The position numbers and the translations under genes are program-made. Under the pieces are notes generated by a model. The model was not told the origin of the DNA. It searched no databases and saw only the letters and a list, made by a program, of their open reading frames with translations. 13,082 nt of DNA from Gammaproteobacteria bacterium. GTDB taxonomy: Bacteria; Pseudomonadota; Gammaproteobacteria; S012-40. This document shows, in pieces, positions 1 to 5,865 of this stretch. The stretch is taken from NCBI GenBank assembly GCA_015491615.1, contig WFVN01000016.1, positions 1-13,082 of the forward strand. The letters run 5' to 3'. The number at the start of each line of letters is the position of its first letter. The first letter of the stretch is position 1.

Positions 1-231
1 GAGGAGCGTCTCGCCCTCCTCGTGGCCGGGGGCGAGGACCAGGCAGGCTCCGGGCTCGGGGAAGCCGGTGAGGTAGTAGAAGTCGGAGTCGGGGCGGTAG
101 GGGTAGTCGGCATCGCGGTTGCGGTAGCACACCGGCGCGGTGGGGAGGATGGCGATACCCTCCAGGCCGATGCGGCGCATGAGGCGGCGCCGGCGGCGGG
201 CGTGGATCTCGGGGTCGAGGCGCGGTTCCAT
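1..231 (-). CDS. pepP: Xaa-Pro aminopeptidase PepP, N-terminal fragment
   Basis: Only the first 77 codons are in the window; the gene runs off the left edge. The fragment belongs to the N-terminal, non-catalytic domain of aminopeptidase P (M24 family). This enzyme removes the N-terminal residue from peptides with proline second, using a dinuclear metal site that lies in the missing C-terminal half. What is visible is the typical alternation of a basic N-terminal helix (residues 10-20), a strand ending in a Pro-Thr-Ala-Pro turn, and the diagnostic stretch YPYRPDSDFYYLTGFPEPGA at about 43-62, which closely matches the E. coli PepP region with 'YRQNSDFWYFTGFNEPEA'. The ATG at 231 is chosen because it sits correctly relative to that domain. 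The gene follows ygfB on the same strand after 27 bases, a conserved gammaproteobacterial pairing, usually continuing into ubiH (not visible here). Confidence 0.93.
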   Translation of the reverse strand, partial: MEPRLDPEIHARRRRRLMRRIGLEGIAILPTAPVCYRNRDADYPYRPDSDFYYLTGFPEPGACLVLAPGHEEGETLL

Positions 232-232
232 G

Positions 233-247
233 GGGGCATTATGCCCC
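233..247 (-). promoter_or_regulatory. Small GC hairpin abutting the pepP start codon
   Basis: A perfect odd palindrome, GGGGCATTATGCCCC on the plus strand, lies in the 27-base ygfB-pepP gap and ends one base before the pepP ATG. As RNA it can form a 5-bp GGGGC/GCCCC stem with a five-base loop over the place where a ribosome binding site would be; no good Shine-Dalgarno sequence is otherwise seen. It could dampen pepP initiation. It also contains CATAAT, a passable -10 hexamer. The pairing is seen directly; any function is inference. Confidence 0.35.
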
Positions 248-258
248 AACGGGGGCTG

Positions 259-837
259 TCAGTGGATGGCCGGCTCGCCCTGGTCCAAGGGGCTTTCGGG
301 GTTGAGCTCGGAGAATACCACGAAGACCCCCATGCGCACGTACTCCACCACCTCGGCGTAGGCCGTCTCGCCTTCTTCCGGGGCCTCTTCCTCGGGGTCG
401 AAGTGGGCGCGGGAGATCTGCAGCAGGTCCTCGGTGATCTCGCGCGCGTCCTCGGGCATCTTTTCGATGTCAGTGATGCCCCCCAGGCTCAGGCCCACGA
501 GGAAGCCCTGGCACCAGTGGGCCAGGTCCTCGATGCGGGCGGTGAGGGGATCGTCGTCGTCGCGCAAGAGCAGGCGCAGGGAGAAATCCCCGGCGGCCAG
601 TTGCGCCATGGTGGCGTCGTGCACCTGGGTGAGCAGGGCGCGCGCCTCGGCGGCGACCTCGTCCTCGGCGGGCACTTCCCCGAGGACGTGCTTGAGCCAG
701 GTGTCTTGGTCCGGCTTGCCCTCGGCGCAGTACAGGCCGCAGAGAATGCCGTGGCTCTCCGCCGCGCCGGCCAGGGCCTGGCTGCGGGAGAGGATCGCGT
801 CGAGCTGGTGGAAGTCGGGGTAGGTGTCGGCGGGCAT
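259..837 (-). CDS. ygfB: UPF0149 family protein YgfB
   Basis: A 192-residue, strongly acidic, all-helical protein of the YgfB/YecA (UPF0149) family, the same length as E. coli YgfB. Family hallmarks are visible: SHGILCGL at about residues 28-35, WCQGFLVGLSLGG at about 108-120, and the C-terminal YVRMGVFVVFSEL. It lacks the C-terminal zinc-binding SEC-C motif that marks the YecA branch. Its biochemical role is poorly defined; in Pseudomonas aeruginosa a YgfB homologue is linked to control of cell-wall amidase expression and beta-lactam tolerance, which cannot be assumed here. The ATG at 837 lies two bases after the stop of the upstream small gene, so translation is probably coupled. pepP follows after 27 bases on the same strand. 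Confidence 0.93.
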   Translation of the reverse strand: MPADTYPDFHQLDAILSRSQALAGAAESHGILCGLYCAEGKPDQDTWLKHVLGEVPAEDEVAAEARALLTQVHDATMAQLAAGDFSLRLLLRDDDDPLTARIEDLAHWCQGFLVGLSLGGITDIEKMPEDAREITEDLLQISRAHFDPEEEAPEEGETAYAEVVEYVRMGVFVVFSELNPESPLDQGEPAIH

Positions 838-839
838 GG

Positions 840-1112
840 TCAGAAGGTTTCGATGACGGGGTGGTAGCGGTAGAAGAAGCGGTAGAGCCGCCCCTCCAGT
901 TGGGTGTGGGTGAACCGGGGTGCGTCCAGGGACAGTACCTCCCCCTCGGAGAGCCCCAGGGCGCCGAATTGATCCTGTTCGACGAGCTCAGCGAAGAGCG
1001 ACTCCAGAATCTCGCGCGAGAGGATCCCGGTGCGGTCGATGAGTCGGCAGGGGCGGCCACGCCGGGAGCGGCCCTCGACGGTGGCGCACTTCTCCGTTTC
1101 GGATCGACTCAA
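840..1112 (-). CDS. Small hypothetical protein, first gene of the ygfB-pepP operon
   Basis: I do not recognise this protein family. The open frame extends back to 1205, but the preferred start is the TTG at 1112, giving 90 residues, because AAGGAG lies six bases upstream of it. A promoter-like TAGAAT on the minus strand (1150-1145) would give a 5' leader of roughly 25 bases. The longer readings would place the start inside or beyond the divergent promoter. The N-terminal 25 residues are charged and low in complexity. The C-terminal two thirds look folded, with a helix (SREILESLFAELVEQDQ), then an LDAPRFTHTQLEGRLYRFFY segment ending at the tail PVIETF. The stop is two bases before the ygfB ATG, which supports co-transcription and real translation. 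A spurious frame is still possible because GC-rich DNA gives many long open frames. Confidence 0.55.
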   Translation of the reverse strand: MSRSETEKCATVEGRSRRGRPCRLIDRTGILSREILESLFAELVEQDQFGALGLSEGEVLSLDAPRFTHTQLEGRLYRFFYRYHPVIETF

Positions 1113-1154
1113 GGTGGGCTCCTTGAACCAGGTTTCGGCTCCCATTCTAACGCG

Positions 1155-1184
1155 TTGACGGGCTCGCGTCTGGGGCCCTAGACT
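1155..1184 (+). promoter_or_regulatory. Sigma70-type promoter giving a possibly leaderless TIGR02449-zapA transcript
   Basis: TTGACG (1155-1160, five of six matches to the -35 consensus) and TAGACT (1179-1184) are separated by 18 bases. The expected transcription start, about seven bases after the -10, coincides with the ATG at 1191, so the mRNA may begin at the start codon. No Shine-Dalgarno sequence precedes that ATG. On the other strand TAGAAT at 1150-1145 is a candidate -10 for the divergent gene. Hexamers and spacing are seen; the leaderless start is inferred. Confidence 0.5.
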
Positions 1185-1190
1185 GGTTCC

Positions 1191-1418
1191 ATGGATGAGA
1201 GACACGATCAGGATCCTTACGGCCTTGAGGCCCTGGAACGCGGCATGGATGCCTTGATCGCCACCTGCCGGCGTCTCAAGGAGGAGAACGACATGCTGCG
1301 CGCCCAGGTGACTCTGCTGATGGAGGAGCGCGCTCTGCTCGTGGAACGCAACGAGAATGCCCGCGTGCGGGTCGAATCCATCATCGCCCGCCTCAAGGAG
1401 ATGGAGGAAGAAGCCTGA
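1191..1418 (+). CDS. TIGR02449 family coiled-coil protein
   Basis: A 75-residue protein that is almost entirely a charged coiled coil. From about residue 12 onward, heptads of Leu, Ile, Met and Val alternate with Glu, Arg and Lys, with no Pro or Gly after residue 18. It matches the small gammaproteobacterial family TIGR02449, typically encoded directly before zapA. It resembles the short coiled-coil Z-ring factor ZapB in size and architecture, and the location next to zapA suggests a partner role in cell division. That functional link is inference. The start ATG falls where a transcript from the upstream promoter would begin. The stop overlaps the zapA start as TGATG, so the two genes are translationally coupled. 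Confidence 0.85.
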   Translation: MDERHDQDPYGLEALERGMDALIATCRRLKEENDMLRAQVTLLMEERALLVERNENARVRVESIIARLKEMEEEA

Positions 1419-1714
1419 TGGACGAGATGGTGACCGTCACCGTCCGCCTGCTGGACAAAGAATACCGCATCGGTTGCCCCAGCCACGAACGCGACGCCCT
1501 CCTCGCTTCCGCCCAGTACGTGAACGGCAAGATGCGCGAGATCCGCGACCGGGGGCGGGTGCTGGGCACCGAACGCGTGGCCATCCTCGCCGCGTTGAAC
1601 ATCGCCCACGAATTGTTGCAGAATGGGGGCCAGATCGAGTGCCAGCGGCGCGAGGTGAAGGCGCAGACCGAGTCCCTCCTCACCCGCATCGAAAAGACGC
1701 TGGCGGAGCTTTGA
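1418..1714 (+). CDS. zapA: Cell division protein ZapA
   Basis: A 98-residue ZapA, which binds and cross-links FtsZ protofilaments at the division septum in the cytoplasm. The N-terminal globular part shows the family pattern TVRLLDKEYRIGCPSHERDALLASAQYVNGKMREIRD (a strand with a bound LDKEY turn, then the Cys-Pro-x-x-Glu/Arg segment and a helix). The remainder, from about residue 45, is the long coiled-coil helix that makes the antiparallel tetramer, including the conserved RVAILAALNIAHELL. Length is normal (E. coli ZapA is 109 residues). The ATG overlaps the preceding stop by one base. Downstream lie 6S RNA and ygfA, the conserved order seen in E. coli and Pseudomonas. Confidence 0.95.
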   Translation: MDEMVTVTVRLLDKEYRIGCPSHERDALLASAQYVNGKMREIRDRGRVLGTERVAILAALNIAHELLQNGGQIECQRREVKAQTESLLTRIEKTLAEL

Positions 1715-1730
1715 GATTTTTCGTTTTGGC

Positions 1731-1906
1731 ATCCTCTGCGGTGTGCGTGACGCCCAGGATTTTTCTTGAGCCGATACGCATCGCTCGGGGGTGGATCCCG
1801 GCAATGTGTGCATGTCCGCGCGACGGAAAGCCTAATTTGTCCGGCTGAAGCCCTTTTTTGGACCGCTGGGTTCAAGAGCGAAGGGCGCACGGCTCATGCG
1901 GAGGAT
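1731..1906 (+). ncRNA. ssrS: 6S RNA (ssrS)
   Basis: 6S RNA binds the sigma70 RNA polymerase holoenzyme by imitating an open promoter and down-regulates transcription in stationary phase. The candidate is about 176 bases. The terminal stem pairs ATCCTCTGC (1731-1739) with GCGGAGGAT (1898-1906), with one G-U pair. The conserved GAGCCGAT element lies about 40 bases into the RNA (1769-1776), and GGGTTCAAG, typical of the 3' arm, is at 1868-1876. Position between zapA and ygfA matches known ssrS loci. Ends are set from the terminal stem and may be off by several bases; E. coli makes precursors that are trimmed. I could not identify a convincing promoter just upstream, so transcription from within zapA or read-through is possible. 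Confidence 0.92.
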
Positions 1907-1939
1907 GCCTCTTGAATTCCCTACCGGGACGCCCGCCCA

Positions 1940-2554
1940 TTGACCACCCACGGTGACAAGACCGAGCTGCGCAAACGCCTGCGGGCGCGCCGCCGGGCCT
2001 TGTCCGAGGTGGAGCGTTTCCAACGTTCCCACGCCATCTGCGAGCGCCTGCGCCGGCGCAGCGAATTTCAGCGCGCCCGCCGCATCGTCCTCTACCTCCC
2101 CAACGACGGCGAGGTGGACCCGACACCCCTGCTGGATGCCCTCTGGGGCGCCCGGCGCATGGCCCTGCTGCCGGTATTACGCGTCCTCGCCGGCAACCGC
2201 CTTGCCTTCCACCCCTACCGGCCCGGCGACATCCTCGCCCCCAACCGTTACGGCATCCCCGAACCGGTGGCCAATCCCGGCGAGGCCGTGCCACCCCACA
2301 CCCTGGATTTGGTCCTCCTGCCCCTGGTAGCCTTCGATTCCCAGGGCCGCCGCCTGGGCATGGGCGGCGGTTTCTACGACCGCACCTTCGCCTTCCTGCG
2401 TCAGCGCCGCCAGTGGCGGCGGCCCCTGTTGATCGGGGTGGCCTACGACTTCCAGGAAGTCCCCGAACTGCCCGCCGAACCCTGGGACGTCCCCCTGCAC
2501 GCGGTGGTCACCGAAACCCGTTGGATCCCCTGCGCAGGAGAGACGCCCCCATGA
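1940..2554 (+). CDS. ygfA: 5-formyltetrahydrofolate cyclo-ligase
   Basis: Catalyses ATP-dependent conversion of 5-formyltetrahydrofolate, a non-productive folate side product, to 5,10-methenyltetrahydrofolate. It acts in the cytoplasm and is regarded as a metabolite-repair enzyme of one-carbon metabolism. The 204-residue sequence shows the N-terminal KTELRKRLRARRRAL helix carrying the basic ATP-binding residues, YLPNDGEVDPTPL in the middle, and the signature GRRLGMGGGFYDRTF at about 133-147 (general form GxGxGYYDR). The likely start is TTG at 1940; no ATG or GTG in this frame would keep the basic N-terminal helix. It begins 33 bases after 6S RNA, so it may be co-transcribed with it, as in E. 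coli. Its stop overlaps the next start as ATGA. Confidence 0.93.
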   Translation: MTTHGDKTELRKRLRARRRALSEVERFQRSHAICERLRRRSEFQRARRIVLYLPNDGEVDPTPLLDALWGARRMALLPVLRVLAGNRLAFHPYRPGDILAPNRYGIPEPVANPGEAVPPHTLDLVLLPLVAFDSQGRRLGMGGGFYDRTFAFLRQRRQWRRPLLIGVAYDFQEVPELPAEPWDVPLHAVVTETRWIPCAGETPP

Positions 2555-3006
2555 ACTACTGGCTGATGAAGACCGAGCCGTCCGTGTATGGCATCGACGA
2601 CCTGGCCGCGCAACCGGACCAGACCGACCACTGGGACGGCATCCGCAACTATCAGGCGCGCAACTACATGCGCCAGATGAAAAAGGGCGACCGGGTGTTC
2701 ATCTACCACTCCAACGTCAAGGAGCCGGGCATCGTCGGCATCGCCGAAGTGGTGCGCGAGGCCTACCCCGATTTCACCGCCTGGGACCCCGAGAGCAAGT
2801 ACTACGACCCCAAGAGCACCCCGGAGAACCCCCGCTGGGACATGGTGGACGTGCGCCTGGTGGAACGCTTCCCCCGCACCATCACCCTGGAGGAGCTCAA
2901 GGCGGACCCCGAACTGGCGGACATGAAGGTGGTCCAGAAGGGCAACCGCCTGTCCATCACCCCGGTCACCGAGGCCCAGTGGCGCCGCATCCTGAGCAAG
3001 CTCTGA
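2551..3006 (+). CDS. EVE domain-containing protein
   Basis: A 151-residue single-domain EVE protein, related to human THYN1 and adopting a PUA-like fold. EVE domains are thought to recognise modified bases in DNA or RNA; some are fused to restriction or antiphage modules, but stand-alone proteobacterial forms are usually housekeeping genes of unclear role. Visible family features are the opening MNYWLMKTEPSVYGIDDL, W-x-G-I-R-N-Y-Q-A-R-N at about 30-40, the GDRVFIYHSN segment, GIVGIAEVVREAYPD, and the strand WDMVDVRLV. The fold's ligand-cage aromatics (W4, W29, Y35, Y46-type positions) appear present. AGGAG at 2536-2540 supports the ATG at 2551, which overlaps the ygfA stop. No defence genes are nearby, and the context is metabolic repair. 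Confidence 0.93.
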   Translation: MNYWLMKTEPSVYGIDDLAAQPDQTDHWDGIRNYQARNYMRQMKKGDRVFIYHSNVKEPGIVGIAEVVREAYPDFTAWDPESKYYDPKSTPENPRWDMVDVRLVERFPRTITLEELKADPELADMKVVQKGNRLSITPVTEAQWRRILSKL

Positions 3007-3671
3007 CCCTCCACTACCACCCCTGGGAGCCGGCCGCCCAGGCCCTGCGCCTGGCCCTGGGCCTGAAGGGGGTGGGGCGCACCGACCACCGCCTCCCCTA
3101 CAACGAGCTGGCCACCTTCTACCGCCTCGGCCAACCCTGCCGCACGCCCCTGTTGGAGGGGCCGGACGGGCACGCCGAACACCTCGGCTGGGACGACTTC
3201 CCCAGTCTCGATATCCGCTTCGGCGCCCAGCGCGCCCCCGCCCCGGATGCCGACGCCTGGGCCGCCCTGCGCCGCTGGCTGGACCAGGCCCTGCCCCTCC
3301 TTGCGCGCCTCGCTGCCCCGGTGGGCTATGCCTGGCGGGGGCTCGGCGACGATGCCGACGCCCGCGCCGCCCACGCGCGCGAGGCCCGGCGCCGCTTCGG
3401 TCTCACCCTGGAGGCCCTGGCCAACGACCGCTATGCCGCCTTTGGGCAATTGTCCGCCCTCAGCCGCCTGCCGGAACTGGGGCGGCACCTGGCCCGCCAA
3501 GGCTGGTACCTGGGCCGGCCCAGCCTCGCCGACGCCGTCCTCGCCGGTGCCCTCTTTCCCCTGCAGCTTTTGGACGGCATCGCCCTGCCCATCCATCTGC
3601 TCTACTATTTACGACGGGTGCAGGACGAGGCCGGCGTGGACCTGGAAGCCGACCTGCTCATTTCCTTGTGA
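2979..3671 (+). CDS. Glutathione S-transferase-like protein
   Basis: The first visible fold segment, LHYHPWEPAAQALRLALGLKGV, resembles the first strand and helix of the glutathione-transferase thioredoxin fold (form 'LYxxPxSPxxxKVRLAL'), and TPLLEGPDG resembles the strand-turn-strand before the 'ES' glutathione contact. A mostly helical region follows from about residue 90, as in GST C-terminal domains. The usual catalytic Ser/Cys is replaced by Glu-Pro-Ala, and the 'ES' dipeptide is not seen, so activity is doubtful; it may be a structural or binding relative. Start choice is uncertain. GTG at 2979 overlaps the EVE gene by 28 bases and has GAGG just upstream. The fold would instead fit a CTG at 3003 that overlaps the EVE stop as CTGA. 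Later starts would destroy the fold. Confidence in the family is moderate. Confidence 0.6.
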   Translation: MAPHPEQALTLHYHPWEPAAQALRLALGLKGVGRTDHRLPYNELATFYRLGQPCRTPLLEGPDGHAEHLGWDDFPSLDIRFGAQRAPAPDADAWAALRRWLDQALPLLARLAAPVGYAWRGLGDDADARAAHAREARRRFGLTLEALANDRYAAFGQLSALSRLPELGRHLARQGWYLGRPSLADAVLAGALFPLQLLDGIALPIHLLYYLRRVQDEAGVDLEADLLISL

Positions 3672-3688
3672 ACCGTGACGGAGCGACC

Positions 3689-4027
3689 ATGACCCTCGCC
3701 CAACTGCTGGACCACTTGCAGCGCGAACTCCCCTACGACTACCTGTGCGGCGACGTGGCCGAGACCCTCGAGCGCGCCCTCGCCGGCGAGCACCCCGACC
3801 CCCTGGCCGGGGAGGTGATCGCCCTCATCGCCCGGGCCGCCGAACGGCCCGAGGCCGACGCCCCCATCGAGCGCGCCGCCGCAGTCACCGCCCTCGGCCC
3901 CATCCGCCTCCAGTACATGGCCGACGACGCCCCGGTGGAGGGCTTCCGCTTCATCGAGCGCACCATCCTCGGCATCGACGCCGCCTTCGACGCCGAGGCC
4001 CTGGCGGCCAAGCGCCAGGGGAGCTGA
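3689..4027 (+). CDS. Hypothetical acidic protein in the repair-like operon
   Basis: A 112-residue protein I do not recognise. It is acidic and predicted mostly helical, with no signal peptide, transmembrane segment or cysteine cluster (one Cys in YDYLCGDV). Its C-terminal part has an ordered-looking stretch, PIRLQYMADDAPVEGFRFIERTILGID. The frame is open from a GTG at 3668 that overlaps the preceding stop as GTGA. The ATG at 3689 is preferred because GGAG lies five bases upstream. It sits 17 bases after the GST-like gene and three bases before the fructosamine-kinase-family gene, so it is almost certainly translated as part of that operon. The function is unknown. Confidence 0.75.
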   Translation: MTLAQLLDHLQRELPYDYLCGDVAETLERALAGEHPDPLAGEVIALIARAAERPEADAPIERAAAVTALGPIRLQYMADDAPVEGFRFIERTILGIDAAFDAEALAAKRQGS

Positions 4028-4030
4028 GCC

Positions 4031-4906
4031 ATGTGGAACGAGATCGAGGCCGCCGTCTCCGAGGCCCTGGGCGAACCCTTCGCCATCACCCGCCGGCGAT
4101 CGGCGGGCGGCGGTTGCATCAACGAGGCCTGGATCCTGGAGGGGGCGGACGGCCGGCGCCTGTTCGTCAAGCTCAACGCCGCCCACCTGGCCGACATGTT
4201 CGCCGCCGAGGCCCTGGCCCTGGAGGAACTGGCGCGCGCGGGCGGTCCCCGCGTGCCACGGCCCATCGCCCACGGCACCGCCGGAGGCCGGGCCTACCTG
4301 GCGATGGAATACCTGCCCCTGGGCGGGCGCGGCGACCCGGCGGCCCTGGGCGAGGCCCTGGCGCGCCTGCACGCGGTGGAGGCGGAGCGTTTCGGCTGGC
4401 ACCGGGACAACACCATCGGTTCCACCCCCCAGCCCAATCCCTGGCACGAGGACTGGATCGAGTTCCTGCGCCATCAGCGCCTCGGCCATCAATTCGACCT
4501 GGCCGCCTCCCAGGGGTACGGCGGCGAACTCTACGACCGTGGCCAGCGCCTCCTGGAGGCCCTGCCGGTCTTCTTCGAGGGTTACTGGCCGCGCCCATCC
4601 CTGTTGCACGGCGACCTGTGGTCCGGCAACGTGGACTACACCGAGGCGGGCGAGCCGGTCATCTTCGACCCGGCCAGCTATTACGGCGACCGCGAGGCCG
4701 ACCTGGCCATGACCGAACTCTTCGGCGGCTTCCCGCGCGTCTTCTACGACGCCTATCGCCACGCCGCCCCCCTGGACCCGGGCTATTCCGTGCGCCGCGA
4801 CCTCTACAACCTCTACCACGTCCTCAACCACCTCAACCTCTTCGGCAGCGGCTACCTGGGTCAGGCCCGCGCCCTCGTCGACCGCCTCCTGGCGGAACGG
4901 GGCTGA
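4031..4906 (+). CDS. Fructosamine/ketosamine-3-kinase family protein
   Basis: A 291-residue kinase of the fructosamine-3-kinase family, similar in length to E. coli YniA. Family members phosphorylate protein-bound ketosamines (fructosamine, ribulosamine, erythrulosamine), making the adduct unstable and thus removing glycation damage; bacterial members often prefer ribulosamines. The kinase fold is visible: SAGGGCINEAW glycine-rich loop at about 24-34, FVKLN with the ATP-binding lysine (about 45-49), AEALALEELA alpha-C-type helix, the linker EYLPLGG, the catalytic LLHGDLWSGN (Brenner-type HGDxWxxN, about 193-202), and FDPASYYGDREADLAMT as the metal-binding segment. GGGAG upstream supports ATG 4031. 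It is the last gene of the tight five-gene run. Confidence 0.93.
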   Translation: MWNEIEAAVSEALGEPFAITRRRSAGGGCINEAWILEGADGRRLFVKLNAAHLADMFAAEALALEELARAGGPRVPRPIAHGTAGGRAYLAMEYLPLGGRGDPAALGEALARLHAVEAERFGWHRDNTIGSTPQPNPWHEDWIEFLRHQRLGHQFDLAASQGYGGELYDRGQRLLEALPVFFEGYWPRPSLLHGDLWSGNVDYTEAGEPVIFDPASYYGDREADLAMTELFGGFPRVFYDAYRHAAPLDPGYSVRRDLYNLYHVLNHLNLFGSGYLGQARALVDRLLAERG

Positions 4907-4997
4907 CGGTCTAATCTGAAACCACCGGCGGGTTGGAACGACGGCCTGCCGCCCCCAGTTTCCCCAGACACAGGCAAACAATCCGAGGAGAAGACAC

Positions 4998-5345
4998 ATG
5001 GCGACCCGCAAACTGGAAAAGAGCGAATGGAAAGACTATTTCAACCGCGTTTCCAAGGAACTGGGCACCAAGCTGGTGGAGATCGAGACCGCCAGCCTGG
5101 ACATCGGTGACCAGGTGGAGGCCGAGTGGATCGCCTTCCAAGGCATCGACTACGATCCCAAGAACGACCTCGTCGAAGTGGTCCTGGACAAGCTCGACCA
5201 CATGATCCGCCATCCGCAGGAAGTGTACGTGGACGAGGACCCCGCCGAAGGACTCAAATCGGTGGAAGCCGTCGATGGGGAAGGGCGCAAGCACATCCTC
5301 AAGCTGCGCTCGCCCCTGGCCCTGCCGGAACCCGAAGGTGCCTGA
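4998..5345 (+). CDS. DUF5335 family protein
   Basis: A 115-residue soluble protein that fits the DUF5335 family, whose function is unknown. Typical elements are the N-terminal MATRKLEKSEWKDYFNRVSK helix, VEIETASLDIGDQVEAEW, the segment GIDYDPKNDLVEV, and the basic-acidic run DHMIRHPQEVYVDE. No signal peptide or membrane segment is seen. GAGGAG nine to 14 bases upstream supports the ATG. It is separated from the fructosamine-kinase gene by 91 bases, with no clear terminator, so it may be partly co-transcribed or have its own promoter that I could not identify. The next gene begins over 500 bases away. Confidence 0.85.
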   Translation: MATRKLEKSEWKDYFNRVSKELGTKLVEIETASLDIGDQVEAEWIAFQGIDYDPKNDLVEVVLDKLDHMIRHPQEVYVDEDPAEGLKSVEAVDGEGRKHILKLRSPLALPEPEGA

Positions 5346-5347
5346 AC

Positions 5348-5371
5348 CCCGCCCCGGCCGGGATTTCTTTT
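5348..5371 (+). terminator. Weak candidate terminator after the DUF5335 gene
   Basis: A GC-rich segment capable of a four-base-pair CCCG/CGGG stem (5348-5351 with 5359-5362) is followed by the T-rich ATTTCTTTT, just after the DUF5335 stop. The stem is short and the T-run is interrupted, so this is only a possible terminator. Confidence 0.3.
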
Positions 5372-5727
5372 CGGTTCAAATCATACCTCCATTGCTTGAA
5401 TCCCTTTGCGGGTTCCCTCCAGGTGAAAGACTGGATGGAGAAAAGAGACCCAAAGGAAGATCCCGGAGGGGCCCGTGGGCGTGCACCCAGACCGGGCCGT
5501 CAGATGCTGGTCCCTTCTATGTGATAGCGTAAACCGTCGTTTGGCCATATGCCGGGTCATCCCCGGCCGGCTCACTGCGTTCTATGTCATTGTTCATTTG
5601 GCTTTCCCCTCGAACCAAAAGTGGAATCAGAAGTTAACCGTGAACTATTGTCGGAGACCTGGGTGTTATCCATAAATAAAATTTCATGGTGTATTTTTAT
5701 TGATTCAATCGTTTATTCGTGCTAACC

Positions 5728-5754
5728 TTGCTTGCCCATCGGTCTGGTTATAAA
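5728..5754 (+). promoter_or_regulatory. Low-confidence promoter for the YbjN-domain gene
   Basis: TATAAA at 5749-5754 is a good -10 hexamer, with TTGCTT at 5728-5733 as a possible -35, but the spacer is only 15 bases. The implied 5' leader would be about 105 bases. Other hexamer pairs in this AT-rich stretch are no better. Confidence 0.25.
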
Positions 5755-5865
5755 CACAAGGGTCGTCGTGGAGAAGTGCTCTTGAGTGTCTAATTAAGCC
5801 GGTGGGTATTTTGGGTTCGCAGTGCTAACGTCTTTTGAAAAATTTTTGTATAGGGGGGCAAGGAA

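Larger units (their letters stand above)
5346..5865. other. 520-base intergenic region with hairpins and AT-rich shift
   Basis: No convincing gene is seen. The left half (to about 5600) is GC-rich and holds three inverted repeats: TCCAG/CTGGA around a GTGAAAGA loop (about 5419-5436), GGCCCG at 5470-5475 with CGGGCC at 5493-5498 enclosing an inner GGG/CCC, and GCCGGG at 5551-5556 with CCCGGC at 5562-5567. None is followed by a T-run. From about 5630 the sequence becomes strongly AT-rich, including an AATAAAA/TTTTATT inverted repeat (5675-5681 with 5695-5701). The composition break suggests a junction of foreign DNA. It could hold an unrecognised structured RNA. Confidence 0.5.

Noticed and set aside
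2551..3006. EVE-domain gene as part of an antiphage or restriction system.
   Set aside because: No methylase, nuclease or other defence gene lies nearby; the neighbours are metabolic genes, and the protein is a stand-alone domain.
5369..5405. A GGTTCAAATC string resembling a tRNA T-loop.
   Set aside because: The flanking bases do not pair as a T-stem and no acceptor or anticodon arm is found.
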